Of a stretch of DNA of 64,000 nt, positions 35,418 through 43,688 are shown in pieces. A program made the position numbers and the translations under genes. Source of the DNA: Enterocloster hominis (ex Liu et al. 2021) (GTDB lineage: Bacteria; Bacillota; Clostridia; Lachnospirales; Lachnospiraceae); NCBI GenBank assembly GCA_014385265.1, contig JACRTJ010000001.1:47931-111930 (forward strand), in the 5' to 3' direction. Below the pieces are notes generated by a model. That model did not search any database. It was not told where the DNA came from and saw only the letters and a program-made list of their open reading frames with translations. Numbering within the stretch: the first letter of the stretch is position 1; every line of letters begins with the position of its first letter.

Positions 35418-36551
35418 ATGGAACGTAAAGAACATGATAAGAGAAAAGTTATGTTGGTCTTTGGCACTCGCCCCGAAGCGATTAAAATGTGCCCATTGGT
35501 GAATGAACTAAAAACGAGAGAAAATCTTCAAACAGTTGTTTGTGTTACCGGACAACATCGCCAGATGTTGGATCAGGTATTAGAAACCTTCCAGGTGATA
35601 CCGGATTATGATTTGTCCATTATGAAGGAACGTCAGACGCTGTTTGATGTGACAACGAATATTTTGAACCGATTTAAAGAGGTTTTAGAAATTGAAAAGC
35701 CAGATGTTGTACTTGTTCATGGAGATACTTCCACGACGTTTGTCACAGCATTGACTTGTTTTTATTTGCAGATTCCGGTGGGGCATGTAGAAGCGGGACT
35801 ACGAACCTATAATATCTATTCTCCTTATCCGGAAGAATTTAACCGTCAGGCGGTTAGTATTATAGCATCTTATAATTTTGCCCCGACAGAATTGTCGAGA
35901 CAAAATTTGATTCAAGAGGGAAAAAAGCCGGAATCTATTTATGTAACGGGAAATACGGCAATCGATGCATTGAAAACCACAGTTCGTAATGATTATCGAC
36001 ATGAGCAGCTTGATTGGGCAGAAGGAAGCAGACTTATTATGATCACAGCTCATCGTCGGGAAAATCTTGGTGAGCCGATGAAGCATATGTTCCGGGCCAT
36101 TCGCAGGGTCTGCGATGAACATCCAGACGTAAAAGCCATTTATCCGATCCATATGAATCCAGTGGTACGTGAAACGGCCAATGCAATTTTGGGTGGGGAT
36201 GAGCGAATCCGTATCATTGAACCCCTTGACGTACTTGACTTTCATAATTTCCTTGCTCATTCCTATATGATTTTGACAGATTCCGGTGGAATTCAGGAAG
36301 AAGCTCCATCTTTTGGAAAACCGGTACTTGTGATGCGAGATACCACAGAGCGTCCAGAAGGAATCGCAGCAGGAACATTGAAGCTTGTGGGAACGGAAGA
36401 AGAGACAATTTATTATGCATTTAAGCAACTGTTGGAAGACAAAGATGAGTATGAACGCATGAGCAAGGCCAGTAATCCCTATGGAGATGGTTTTGCATGT
36501 AAGAGAATTGCAGATATTTTAGATGAAAGGGGGACGGAAAAAGATAAATAA
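35418..36551 (+). CDS. wecB: UDP-N-acetylglucosamine 2-epimerase (non-hydrolysing)
   Basis: 377 residues from ATG 35418 (GTG 35415 possible). KVMLVFGTRPEAIKMCPLVN, CVTGQHRQMLDQVLETFQV, VLVHGDTSTTFVTALTCFY, GHVEAGLRTYNIYSPYPEEF, TAHRRENLGEP, ILTDSGGIQEEAPSFGKPVL and TERPEGIAAGTLKLVG are all family blocks. It interconverts UDP-GlcNAc and UDP-ManNAc, or in WbpI relatives the diacetamido-uronic version made by locus B enzymes. Intermediate GC content, unlike its very AT-rich neighbours. Confidence 0.94.
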   Translation: MERKEHDKRKVMLVFGTRPEAIKMCPLVNELKTRENLQTVVCVTGQHRQMLDQVLETFQVIPDYDLSIMKERQTLFDVTTNILNRFKEVLEIEKPDVVLVHGDTSTTFVTALTCFYLQIPVGHVEAGLRTYNIYSPYPEEFNRQAVSIIASYNFAPTELSRQNLIQEGKKPESIYVTGNTAIDALKTTVRNDYRHEQLDWAEGSRLIMITAHRRENLGEPMKHMFRAIRRVCDEHPDVKAIYPIHMNPVVRETANAILGGDERIRIIEPLDVLDFHNFLAHSYMILTDSGGIQEEAPSFGKPVLVMRDTTERPEGIAAGTLKLVGTEEETIYYAFKQLLEDKDEYERMSKASNPYGDGFACKRIADILDERGTEKDK

Positions 36552-36562
36552 GGGATAATAAT

Positions 36563-38092
36563 ATGAAGACAAGAAATTCTTTTTATAATTCGTTGGCGGG
36601 CTTATTATATTACTTCATCACGATTTTACTGGGTATTGTGAATCGTAAGGCTGTCATAGCTTTTTTGGGAATTGAATATCAAGGCATCAATAGTTTGTTT
36701 GGTAACATACTGTCTATGCTTTCTATTGCGGAGCTTGGAATAGGTACAGCCATCATTTATCATTTGTACCGTCCGTTATCAGAGGGAAACTTACAAGCCG
36801 TTAAATCGCTTATGAATTTTTATCGGAAATGTTATTATGCGATTGCAATGGCAGTTTTGATATTCGGATTATTAGTAATACCATTTTTGAATATGTTTAT
36901 TCAGGGATATACTCTTTTGTATCCTTTATGGTTTTTGTATATCTGGTTTTTGGCAGATGTAGTATTATCGTATCTGTTTACATTCAAACGTTCTATTTTA
37001 ATTGCGGATCAAAAGAATTATTTAGTGCTGTTGTGTGATTTACTATACCAGTTTTTTTCAAAAATTGGCCAGATTGTTGTACTTTTCTGCACACGAGATT
37101 TTATTTGCTATCTTGCTGTGATGGTGATAAGTCGATTGGCTGAGAATTTCTTAATTAATGGATTGGCTAATCGTAAGTATCCATTTTTGAAGGGAAATGA
37201 TTCGATTTCGCTGGAAAAAGAAATACTTGACGATATAAAACAAAAGGTAAAGGGTGCTGTTTTCCATAAAATAGGTGGTTTTATTGTTTTGGGGACCGAT
37301 AATATTCTGATTTCGAAGTTTTTTGGATTAATGACAGTTGGAATTTATTCAAATTATTCTCTAATCATCAATTCAATTAAGAATATTTGTAATCAAATTA
37401 TGTCGGCAACTACAGCGAGCGTTGGTCACATGTTGGCAGAGCATAATGAAGAAAAAAGTCGTAGTATTTTCAAAGAAATGCAAATACTCAACGTATTTAT
37501 TCATCATTGTGCCGGAGTTGGTATATACTGTGTGGCGACGCCCTTGGTGTCACTTTTGTTTGGCAAAGAATATATTGTTTCGGAATTCACCTTGTTTGTG
37601 TTAGCCTGTAATTTTTTTATTCAGGGAATGCGATGTGTTTTTGGGATTTTTAAGGATGCGGCAGGCATATTATACGAGGATCGTTTTATTCCGCTTATTG
37701 AATCAGCTGTAAATATTGCTGCTTCTATTATCTTGTTGAAGCGATATGGCTTAGCTGGAATTTTTATGGGGACGATTCTTAGTTCTATGATTCTTTTTGG
37801 CTATACGTATCCGTTTTTGGTGGTTAAAAGAGTATTGAAGGGGAATGTAAAAGTATATTTTTGCGAACAAATATGGTTAGTTGTGTTGAATTTGGGAAGT
37901 TTAGTGAGTGCAAAATGGATGTGCGGCTTAGCAGTAATGGAGAGTTTGATGTTGCAGATTCTTTGGAATTGTGTAATTTCAGTTGTGGTAGCATTCCTGA
38001 TTTATTTTTTAGGATATGCGATTTGGAAAAAGGAAACAAAACTTTTGCTCTATAAACTTAAAAGTTTATTGTGTGATTTATTGAATATTTGA
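36563..38092 (+). CDS. Polysaccharide flippase, Wzx-like
   Basis: 509 residues with twelve to fourteen membrane segments. Starts MKTRNSFYNSLAGLLYYFIT and has FLGIEYQGINSLFGNILSML, SIAELGIGTAIIYHLYRPLS and FKRSILIADQKNYLVLLCDL. This is the polysacc_synt/MATE-like flippase type that moves lipid-linked repeat units across the membrane. Last intact gene of the AT-rich part of locus A. Confidence 0.9.
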   Translation: MKTRNSFYNSLAGLLYYFITILLGIVNRKAVIAFLGIEYQGINSLFGNILSMLSIAELGIGTAIIYHLYRPLSEGNLQAVKSLMNFYRKCYYAIAMAVLIFGLLVIPFLNMFIQGYTLLYPLWFLYIWFLADVVLSYLFTFKRSILIADQKNYLVLLCDLLYQFFSKIGQIVVLFCTRDFICYLAVMVISRLAENFLINGLANRKYPFLKGNDSISLEKEILDDIKQKVKGAVFHKIGGFIVLGTDNILISKFFGLMTVGIYSNYSLIINSIKNICNQIMSATTASVGHMLAEHNEEKSRSIFKEMQILNVFIHHCAGVGIYCVATPLVSLLFGKEYIVSEFTLFVLACNFFIQGMRCVFGIFKDAAGILYEDRFIPLIESAVNIAASIILLKRYGLAGIFMGTILSSMILFGYTYPFLVVKRVLKGNVKVYFCEQIWLVVLNLGSLVSAKWMCGLAVMESLMLQILWNCVISVVVAFLIYFLGYAIWKKETKLLLYKLKSLLCDLLNI

Positions 38093-38113
38093 AAATAGAA
38101 CTAGTAATTATAG

Positions 38114-38263
38114 TCTGTATCACTAATTGTCAGCGGTTTTATTGCTTTGTCTGCGATTCTCTTATTTTTTGCGAGATTGCTTTTGACTACTATGGTGGAA
38201 AAGAACAGGCAGGATTTTGAATTTCGTCCTCAGATGATTCGGGAGTGGAAGAATGGAATTTGA
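38114..38263 (+). pseudogene. C-terminal fragment of an unidentified membrane protein
   Basis: A stop-free stretch ending TGA 38261-38263 reads a hydrophobic helix (VSGFIALSAILLFFARLLL) followed by a charged tail (TMVEKNRQDFEFRPQMIREW). No start or upstream part is present. It may be the 3' end of a lost locus gene. Confidence 0.35.
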
Positions 38264-38351
38264 GTTTTTGTTTCCTAAGTTTATGAAACTCTTTTCATAT
38301 ATTAGTTGAATGTTCTGTGAAAAACTGTTAGAATCATCTTAGATGATTATT

Positions 38352-38537
38352 ATGGAACAGGCTATTGTAAAGCAATTGGATAAGAATTTAAAATGTAGCA
38401 AAAGTATTATAAAGAATGAAAAGATTTTATTAAAGATTTATTCTACCAAGGGATCGATTAGATGTCCGGATTGTGAACAGAAATCTACCAAGGTTCATTC
38501 CGGATACCAACGAGAGTTTTAGGATATTCCAATACAA
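38352..38537 (+). pseudogene. ISL3-family transposase, N-terminal remnant
   Basis: From ATG 38352 the frame gives a peptide with the zinc-finger start of ISL3 transposases: IRCPDCEQKSTKVHSGYQRE, then an in-frame TAG at 38520-38522 where the family has the residue before DIPIQ. Homology ends about 38537; the catalytic domain is missing. The element is dead. Confidence 0.7.
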
Positions 38538-38539
38538 GA

Positions 38540-39183
38540 AAAAGCAGAAGGAAAAAGATACATATGGGAAAAAAATATTGTTAACAATTGTAAATATCCT
38601 AATAATTGGGTTGCCATTTTACTTTATTTGGGGAATTAAGTTTTATTTCTTAGTAGTCCTATTTCAGCTAATCTTAATCGGAGTATCGTTTTGGAATGGG
38701 AGATTTTCTTGTATTACGCTTTGTTTTTGCAGGCAATCCTCTTCCCAATAACGCCGAGATTAAAATTGCAATAGATAATTATATAAAGCATATATATTTT
38801 AAAAAAAATGGGAAATATCCTTATAAGGCAAAAATTGTATGGGTTGATAGTGAGTTGCCATTTTTTGTTCCTGTTAGTAGGAGGGCTTTTGTAGTATCAG
38901 TTGCTTTACAGGATTCTATAATTGATTTTGGAGAAGTGTTTTTGTTGCGTAACTTTCCAGAAAATTCTTATAATCAAGCTATATTATATTCCAGGAAATG
39001 TTTACTGTTGACTTTTATAGGTTATAAAATTAGTTTGCGATTTTTAGAACTATGGGCAGTATTTTTTTGATCGCTTTGAAAACTATTATGTCTCTTGTAA
39101 TGCTCATTGTGACAGGCGCATTATTTGGGTCTTTCCAAGAAATTTTAAATGCGTTGGCATGGGGGGCTTCTTTGGAAAAATAA
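38540..39183 (+). pseudogene. Frameshifted membrane protein gene
   Basis: Three consecutive open segments in changing frames look like one broken gene: two hydrophobic helices (ILLTIVNILIIGLPFYFIWG, FYFLVVLFQLILIGVSFW) to about 38690; a soluble part from 38696 (NNAEIKIAIDNYIKHIYFKK, WVDSELPFFVPVSRRAFVVS) to 39070; and a third membrane helix from 39052 (LIALKTIMSLVMLIVTGALF), ending TAA 39183. The middle part faintly recalls M48/M56 peptidases but lacks a zinc motif. The identity is open. Confidence 0.45.
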
Positions 39184-39492
39184 TTAACATCGGAAATAAT
39201 ATGCTTAGTTATATTCAAGACAGATTAGTTGAAATGATGGTCAGAGAAACTGTTTGTAGAAATATAGAGTCCGTAAGTAGAGAATTATTGATTAAGTAAA
39301 AAATAGCCAACTGATGGTCCCCATAACGCTGGGGCGAGTGGAGTGCGGAAATTTTTTAGCGAGGGGATATTCTTATAATACGTCGAAATCTATTTTCCCT
39401 AAATGCGTAAAAACAAGCCTATTTTGTTAAACTTTCTTTTTATGCATAATTCCAAAACTGAAGCATAATCAACATGTCACCATTCCCCCCTA
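39184..39492 (+). other. Gene-free junction
   Basis: Holds a 32-codon fragment at 39201-39299 (MLSYIQDRLVEMMVRETVCR and on) and then non-coding DNA with CCCCATAACGCTGGGG at 39319-39334, a near-palindrome. GC content jumps from about 30% to over 50% at about 39480, marking an insertion or deletion boundary. Confidence 0.4.
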
Positions 39493-40398
39493 ATGATCAT
39501 TGGTGGTACAGGCTCATTCGGCAATGCAGTCCTGGTCCTGGGGGACACTAACTCCTGTTTATCGGTCATCGGTGCCAAGCGGCTCCACATTCCCATCTTC
39601 CACATGGAGGCGGGAAACCGGTGCAAGGACGAGTGCCTGCCAGAGGAGACCAACCGCAGGATCGTGGACATTATTTCGGACGTGAACATGGCGTATTCCG
39701 AGCATGCCCGCCGGTACCTGGCGGACTGCGGCCTCCCGAAGGAGCGGACGTATGTGACCGGCTCTCCCATGGCGGAGGTCCTAAATAATAATCTGGCAGA
39801 GATCGAAGCCTCGGATATCCATGAACGGCTGAAGCTGGAAAAGGGCAGATATATCCTTCTTTCCGCCCACCGGGAGGAGAACATCGACACGGAGAAAAAT
39901 TTCACCTCGCTATTTACAGCCATCAACAGGATGGCGGAAAAGTATGACATGCCGGTGCTCTACTCCTGTCACCCCAGGTCCAGAAAGCGCCTGGAGGCGT
40001 CCGGCTTTGCCCTGGATCCCCGGGTGATCCGCCATGAGCCCCTGGGCTTCCATGATTATAACTGTTTACAGATGAACGCCTTCTGTGTGGTTTCCGACTC
40101 TGGGACGCTGCCGGAGGAATCCTCATTCTTTACCTCCATCGGCCATCCGTTCCCTGCGGTGTGCATCCGCACCTCCACAGAGCGCCCAGAGGCGCTGGAC
40201 AAAGCGTGCTTTATCCTGGCCGGGATCGATGAAAAGAGTCTCTTACAGGCCGTGGATACGGCAGTGACTATGAACCAGAATGGAGATCATGGGATCCCTG
40301 TGCCGGATTACGTGGAGGAAAACGTATCCGCCAAGGTGGTAAAGATCATCCAGTCCTATACAGGCGTGGTGGATAAAATGGTGTGGAGGAAGTTCTAA
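39493..40398 (+). pseudogene. capE'-'capG fusion, N-truncated UDP-FucNAc synthase
   Basis: 301 codons. Residues 1-13 (MIIGGTGSFGNAV) are the start of a CapE-type UDP-GlcNAc 4,6-dehydratase; from residue 14 the sequence becomes a CapG/WecB-like 2-epimerase (LGDTNSCLSVIGAKRLHIPI, FHMEAGNRCKDECLPEETNR, SAHREENIDTEKNF, VVSDSGTLPEESSF, TSTERPEALDKACF). About 90 N-terminal residues of CapG, including its nucleotide-sugar site, are missing, so the product is likely inactive. The fusion is in frame, which suggests a deletion at short homology. CapG normally completes UDP-L-FucNAc synthesis after CapE and CapF. Confidence 0.75.
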
Positions 40399-40494
40399 TC
40401 CTTTTTCTGGTCAAAAATAGTTTTCTCTTGCGTCCCAATGCCTGTTTTTATATAATAGGGATTGTAGCATCATTTCTCAAAGGAGGGCGAAAAT

Positions 40495-41349
40495 ATGGGA
40501 ACTATACTTGAAGATGTTTTTCTTGGGACCGCAGAAAAATACAATCAGAAATTGGAAATGCTTGCCCGGATGGCCCAGCCGGAAAAGTGGACATACAAAA
40601 GAATTCAGGATAAAGATCCATACCGTATCTTGAGAAATTACATACAGTATACGTACAACCGCTTAGACGAGGAAGGGAAGATCATTTCCTCAGCGGACGG
40701 AAAATACAGGTGCATGAATACAGGTCTTCTGACGGTTTATAACCAGGAAATTGTTGCAATTTTTGCTGTCAATGAAATGTCTGGAAAACAGCCGTGGTTT
40801 TTCAATGGCTTTTTTAAGGAGACGGATAAGTTTTTTACAACGAACTTTTCTGAGCTTCCTCCATTGGCTGATTACTGCAACAATGTTAAGGATCTGATCT
40901 ATGATAATACGCTTGAATTAAATATGAGAAAAGAGCATATTATCGATGATAACTTTGACCGTTTTATTGAAGCTGGTTACAGCAGCAAAGAGCTGATCAA
41001 TGTGCTTCTGGATGCAGCAAAAGTGACTTTGGAAAAGAAGCTGAAGAGGAATTTTAAGCTGGCTCTGCCTTTTTATTACCATAACACAGAAACTGGTGAA
41101 AATAAGATCCAGCTTCTGGCTCCTTTATATTTTCCAGGTGCACCGGTTAAACTGGCTCTTGTATTAAATAAGATAAAAAGCAGCGCCAAGGAATACTATG
41201 AGGGCGTCACAGTTCTTCCTGTTGAGTGGGCGTATATGAATTCCCGCCTTATTGTAAAGCCAGATGAAGAATGGGCAAAGATCATGGACGAAATTACCTC
41301 TGCCGATGAGGCGGAATCGATCCGGGAAGCGGTTGACATGGCTGAATAG
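40495..41349 (+). CDS. DUF3825 domain protein
   Basis: 284 residues, RBS AAAGGAGGG before ATG 40495. The whole protein follows the DUF3825 pattern: LARMAQPEKWTYKRIQDKDP, LRNYIQYTYNRLDEEGKIIS, YRCMNTGLLTVYNQEIVAIF, QPWFFNGFFKETDKFF, LIYDNTLELNMRKEHIIDDN, KIQLLAPLYFPGAPVKLALV, MNSRLIVKPDEEWAKIMDEI. The function of the domain is not known; in other genomes it occurs alone or with RNA-binding modules. It sits between the broken capG and capF, splitting a block that is normally contiguous, so it probably inserted there. Confidence 0.8.
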   Translation: MGTILEDVFLGTAEKYNQKLEMLARMAQPEKWTYKRIQDKDPYRILRNYIQYTYNRLDEEGKIISSADGKYRCMNTGLLTVYNQEIVAIFAVNEMSGKQPWFFNGFFKETDKFFTTNFSELPPLADYCNNVKDLIYDNTLELNMRKEHIIDDNFDRFIEAGYSSKELINVLLDAAKVTLEKKLKRNFKLALPFYYHNTETGENKIQLLAPLYFPGAPVKLALVLNKIKSSAKEYYEGVTVLPVEWAYMNSRLIVKPDEEWAKIMDEITSADEAESIREAVDMAE

Positions 41350-41440
41350 ATATGATAGTATTAAGCCATCCATTACAATTAATTATTACAACTACCTTTT
41401 AAAATCTTTTTACAACCAAAACTTACAACTACCATCTTAT

Positions 41441-41506
41441 GGGGAGACGATTTTTCGTCTCCCTAATTCATTGCAGGCAGATCTGCTTATAAATCACAGG
41501 AGACGA
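41441..41506 (+). promoter_or_regulatory. Alternating hairpin covering the capF RBS
   Basis: TCGTCTCC at 41455-41462 is fully complementary to GGAGACGA at 41443-41450 (4-base loop) and also to GGAGACGA at 41499-41506, which is the capF Shine-Dalgarno. The two pairings exclude each other. The first also resembles a terminator but has no T run. Confidence 0.55.
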
Positions 41507-41509
41507 TAA

Positions 41510-42709
41510 ATGAATATATTAGTCACAGGCTCCAGCGGTTTCGTTGGACGGAACCTGGTGGAGAATTTAAAGAATATCCGGGATGGAAAGGACCACACAC
41601 GGCCCGGCATAAAAATAGATGCGATCTATGAGTATGATGTCCAGAACACCCGGGAGGAACTGGACATGTTCTGCGCTTCGGCTGATTTTGTATTTAATCT
41701 GGCCGGAGTCAACCGCCCCAAGGACCAGACGGAATTTATGGAGGGAAATTTTGGCTTTGCATCGGAGCTTCTTGACGCACTCCGGAGCCATGGAAATACG
41801 GCTCCGGTGATGCTGGCCTCCTCGATCCAGGCCACGCTCTCAGGCCGCTTCGGAGACAGTGAGTACGGCCGGTCCAAGAAGGCCGGGGAGGAGCTGTTCT
41901 TCCGGTATGCGGAGGAAACGGGAGCGAAGGTACTGGTCTACCGGTTCCCGAATCTCTTTGGAAAATGGTGCCGCCCCAATTACAACAGCGCTGTGGCCAC
42001 CTTCTGCCACAATATGGCCAACGGCCTGCCGATCCATGTCAACGATCCGTCCACAGAGCTGGAGCTGCTTTATATTGACGATCTGGTGAACGAGCTGCTG
42101 GACGCCCTGGAGGGCCATGAGCACCGCTGCGGGTTCGACGGTGTGACCACAATATTTAAGGAGCAGGGAGCATACTGCGCGGCCCCTGTCTCCCATCATG
42201 TGACCCTGGGGGAGATCGTGGAGCTTTTAGAGAAGTTTACGTCCCAGCCGTCCACGCTCTTGATGCCAGAGATTCCGGCTGGAAGCTTTGCAAAGAAGCT
42301 GTATTCCACTTATCTTTCCTATCTTCCGGTGGAAAAGACCATCTTTCCGCTGAAAATGAACGTCGACGACCGCGGCAGCTTCACGGAGCTTTTAAAAACC
42401 CCGGGCTGCGGTCAGTTTTCCGTCAACATCAGTAAGCCCGGGATCACTAAGGGCCAGCACTGGCATAATTCCAAGTGGGAGTTTTTTATGGTGGTTTCCG
42501 GCCATGGCCTGATCCAGGAAAGGAAGATCGGCACGGACGAGATCCGGGAATTTGAGGTATCCGGGGAGCAGATCCAGGCCGTTCACATGCTGCCTGGCTA
42601 TACCCACAACATCATCAACCTGTCCCAGACTGACGATCTGGTGACGGTCATGTGGGCCAACGAGGCCTTCGATCCGGAGCATCCGGATACATTTTACGAG
42701 GCTGTATAA
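41510..42709 (+). CDS. capF: CapF, UDP-2-acetamido-2,6-dideoxy-hexulose epimerase/reductase
   Basis: 399 residues, full length. N-terminal extended SDR domain: MNILVTGSSGFVGRNLVENL, FVFNLAGVNRPKDQTEFMEG, LASSIQATLSGRFGDSEYGR SKK with the catalytic Tyr and Lys, and YRFPNLFGKWCRPNYNSAVA. The C-terminal 115 residues form the cupin domain that is diagnostic of CapF (MNVDDRGSFTELLKTPGCGQ, GQHWHNSKWEFFMVVSGHG, LPGYTHNIINLSQTDDLVTV). It performs the C3 epimerisation and C4 reduction on the way to UDP-L-FucNAc. No intact CapE or CapG is seen nearby, so it may be orphaned unless other genes supply them. Confidence 0.93.
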   Translation: MNILVTGSSGFVGRNLVENLKNIRDGKDHTRPGIKIDAIYEYDVQNTREELDMFCASADFVFNLAGVNRPKDQTEFMEGNFGFASELLDALRSHGNTAPVMLASSIQATLSGRFGDSEYGRSKKAGEELFFRYAEETGAKVLVYRFPNLFGKWCRPNYNSAVATFCHNMANGLPIHVNDPSTELELLYIDDLVNELLDALEGHEHRCGFDGVTTIFKEQGAYCAAPVSHHVTLGEIVELLEKFTSQPSTLLMPEIPAGSFAKKLYSTYLSYLPVEKTIFPLKMNVDDRGSFTELLKTPGCGQFSVNISKPGITKGQHWHNSKWEFFMVVSGHGLIQERKIGTDEIREFEVSGEQIQAVHMLPGYTHNIINLSQTDDLVTVMWANEAFDPEHPDTFYEAV

Positions 42710-42730
42710 CTGAAGAGGGGAAGTATTTCC

Positions 42731-42775
42731 GGCGGGAATGGAATCCTTAAATGGGTCTGTTCCCGCCTTTCTGTA
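42731..42775 (+). terminator. Terminator after capF
   Basis: GGCGGGAA at 42731-42738 pairs with TTCCCGCC at 42760-42767, 21-base loop, followed by TTTCTGTATT. It closes locus A. Confidence 0.7.
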
Positions 42776-42777
42776 TT

Positions 42778-43387
42778 CTATTCCACTTCGTCCCCCATCC
42801 CCTGGATCAGCGCCTTGATCGTCGTCTCATCCCGCTCCAGTTCGTCCGCGATCTGAGGGATGGATTTTCCCTTCCGGAGCTTGGTTCGGATGAGGCTTTT
42901 TATCTCATCCTCACGTCCTTCGTTATTCCCTTCCTTCCGCGCCTCGGAGGCGATGGCCTTCCGCATCAGCGCCAATTCGCGCTCTTCATCATACTCAAAT
43001 ATACTCACTGCGATCACCTCCACTCTGTTTTGGGAGAGGAAGTCCGAAAGGATCCCCTCTCGGATGCATTCTGTGACAGCCCGGTGTACTGCCGCCCCGA
43101 CCGTCATAGTCTTTGCATGGAGCCGCACCCGTTCCACAAAGAGCATATACTCTTTTAAGGTCTGGCAGAAAAGCCACATCGTTTTTCATGTTCATGTACA
43201 CGGCGTTTTCCAGGGTCACCACAGTCAGGTCCTCCGGGGAGCTGCAGGACGTTCCATTTACCGCATTGTAAAGGCTTAAAAGCCTGTTCCTGTCCCGGAA
43301 CAGAAGCCGGAACAGAGTATCCTTGTAGTCGCGCCGGGGCTTGGGGAGCCGTGCCGGATCCTGGGCATGGTCGTTCATAAGATTCAT
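42778..43387 (-). pseudogene. Rpn-type PD-(D/E)XK nuclease gene with internal deletion
   Basis: Same gene as the intact copy at 48239-49225, inverted. The N-terminal part (LPKPRRDYKDTLFRLLF, VTLENAVYMNMKNDVAFL) is intact, then 311 bp are missing, equal to 48460-48770 of the other copy, and the frame shifts. The C-terminal part resumes in another frame (LKEYMLFVERVRLHAKTM, IFEYDEERELALMRKAIASE). The lost segment contains the EHQST active-site block. The Gly-Glu repeat region is also shorter here. Rpn proteins are nucleases linked to DNA recombination and phage defence. Confidence 0.88.
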
Positions 43388-43526
43388 TTGTCCTCCTTTC
43401 GCAGGAGAACGGAAAATCTCCTGCTTTTCATATTACAATTTGGGAAAAGCATAGATCTTCTGAAATGAATAAGAATCTCCAGACGGCCGGACCGGCCGGG
43501 AAAATAAGAAATATATGCTTTACGCC

Positions 43527-43555
43527 AGTGTAGCATATCTGGAATGGCAGCGCAA
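43527..43555 (-). promoter_or_regulatory. Promoter of the broken Rpn gene
   Basis: Minus strand TTGCGC (43555-43550), 17-bp spacer, TACACT (43532-43527). The same elements stand before the intact copy. Confidence 0.65.
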
Positions 43556-43688
43556 GGGCGTACGGGATAAAATCACACGAATTTCCGCCATTTTCATCTT
43601 GGCCGGAAGAGCCATTCCGCCTTGCATTCATCCAGGGATGATGATAAAATTAAGGACGGACTAAAAACAAAAGAGCATTGGGAGGAAC

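Larger units (their letters stand above)
42778..43573 (-). repeat. Left arm of a large inverted repeat
   Basis: Homologous to 48053-49225 in opposite orientation. Similarity starts at ATTTTATCCCGTAC, covers promoter, leader hairpin and RBS, and continues to the end of the Rpn frame, minus the 311-bp deletion. Confidence 0.85.
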
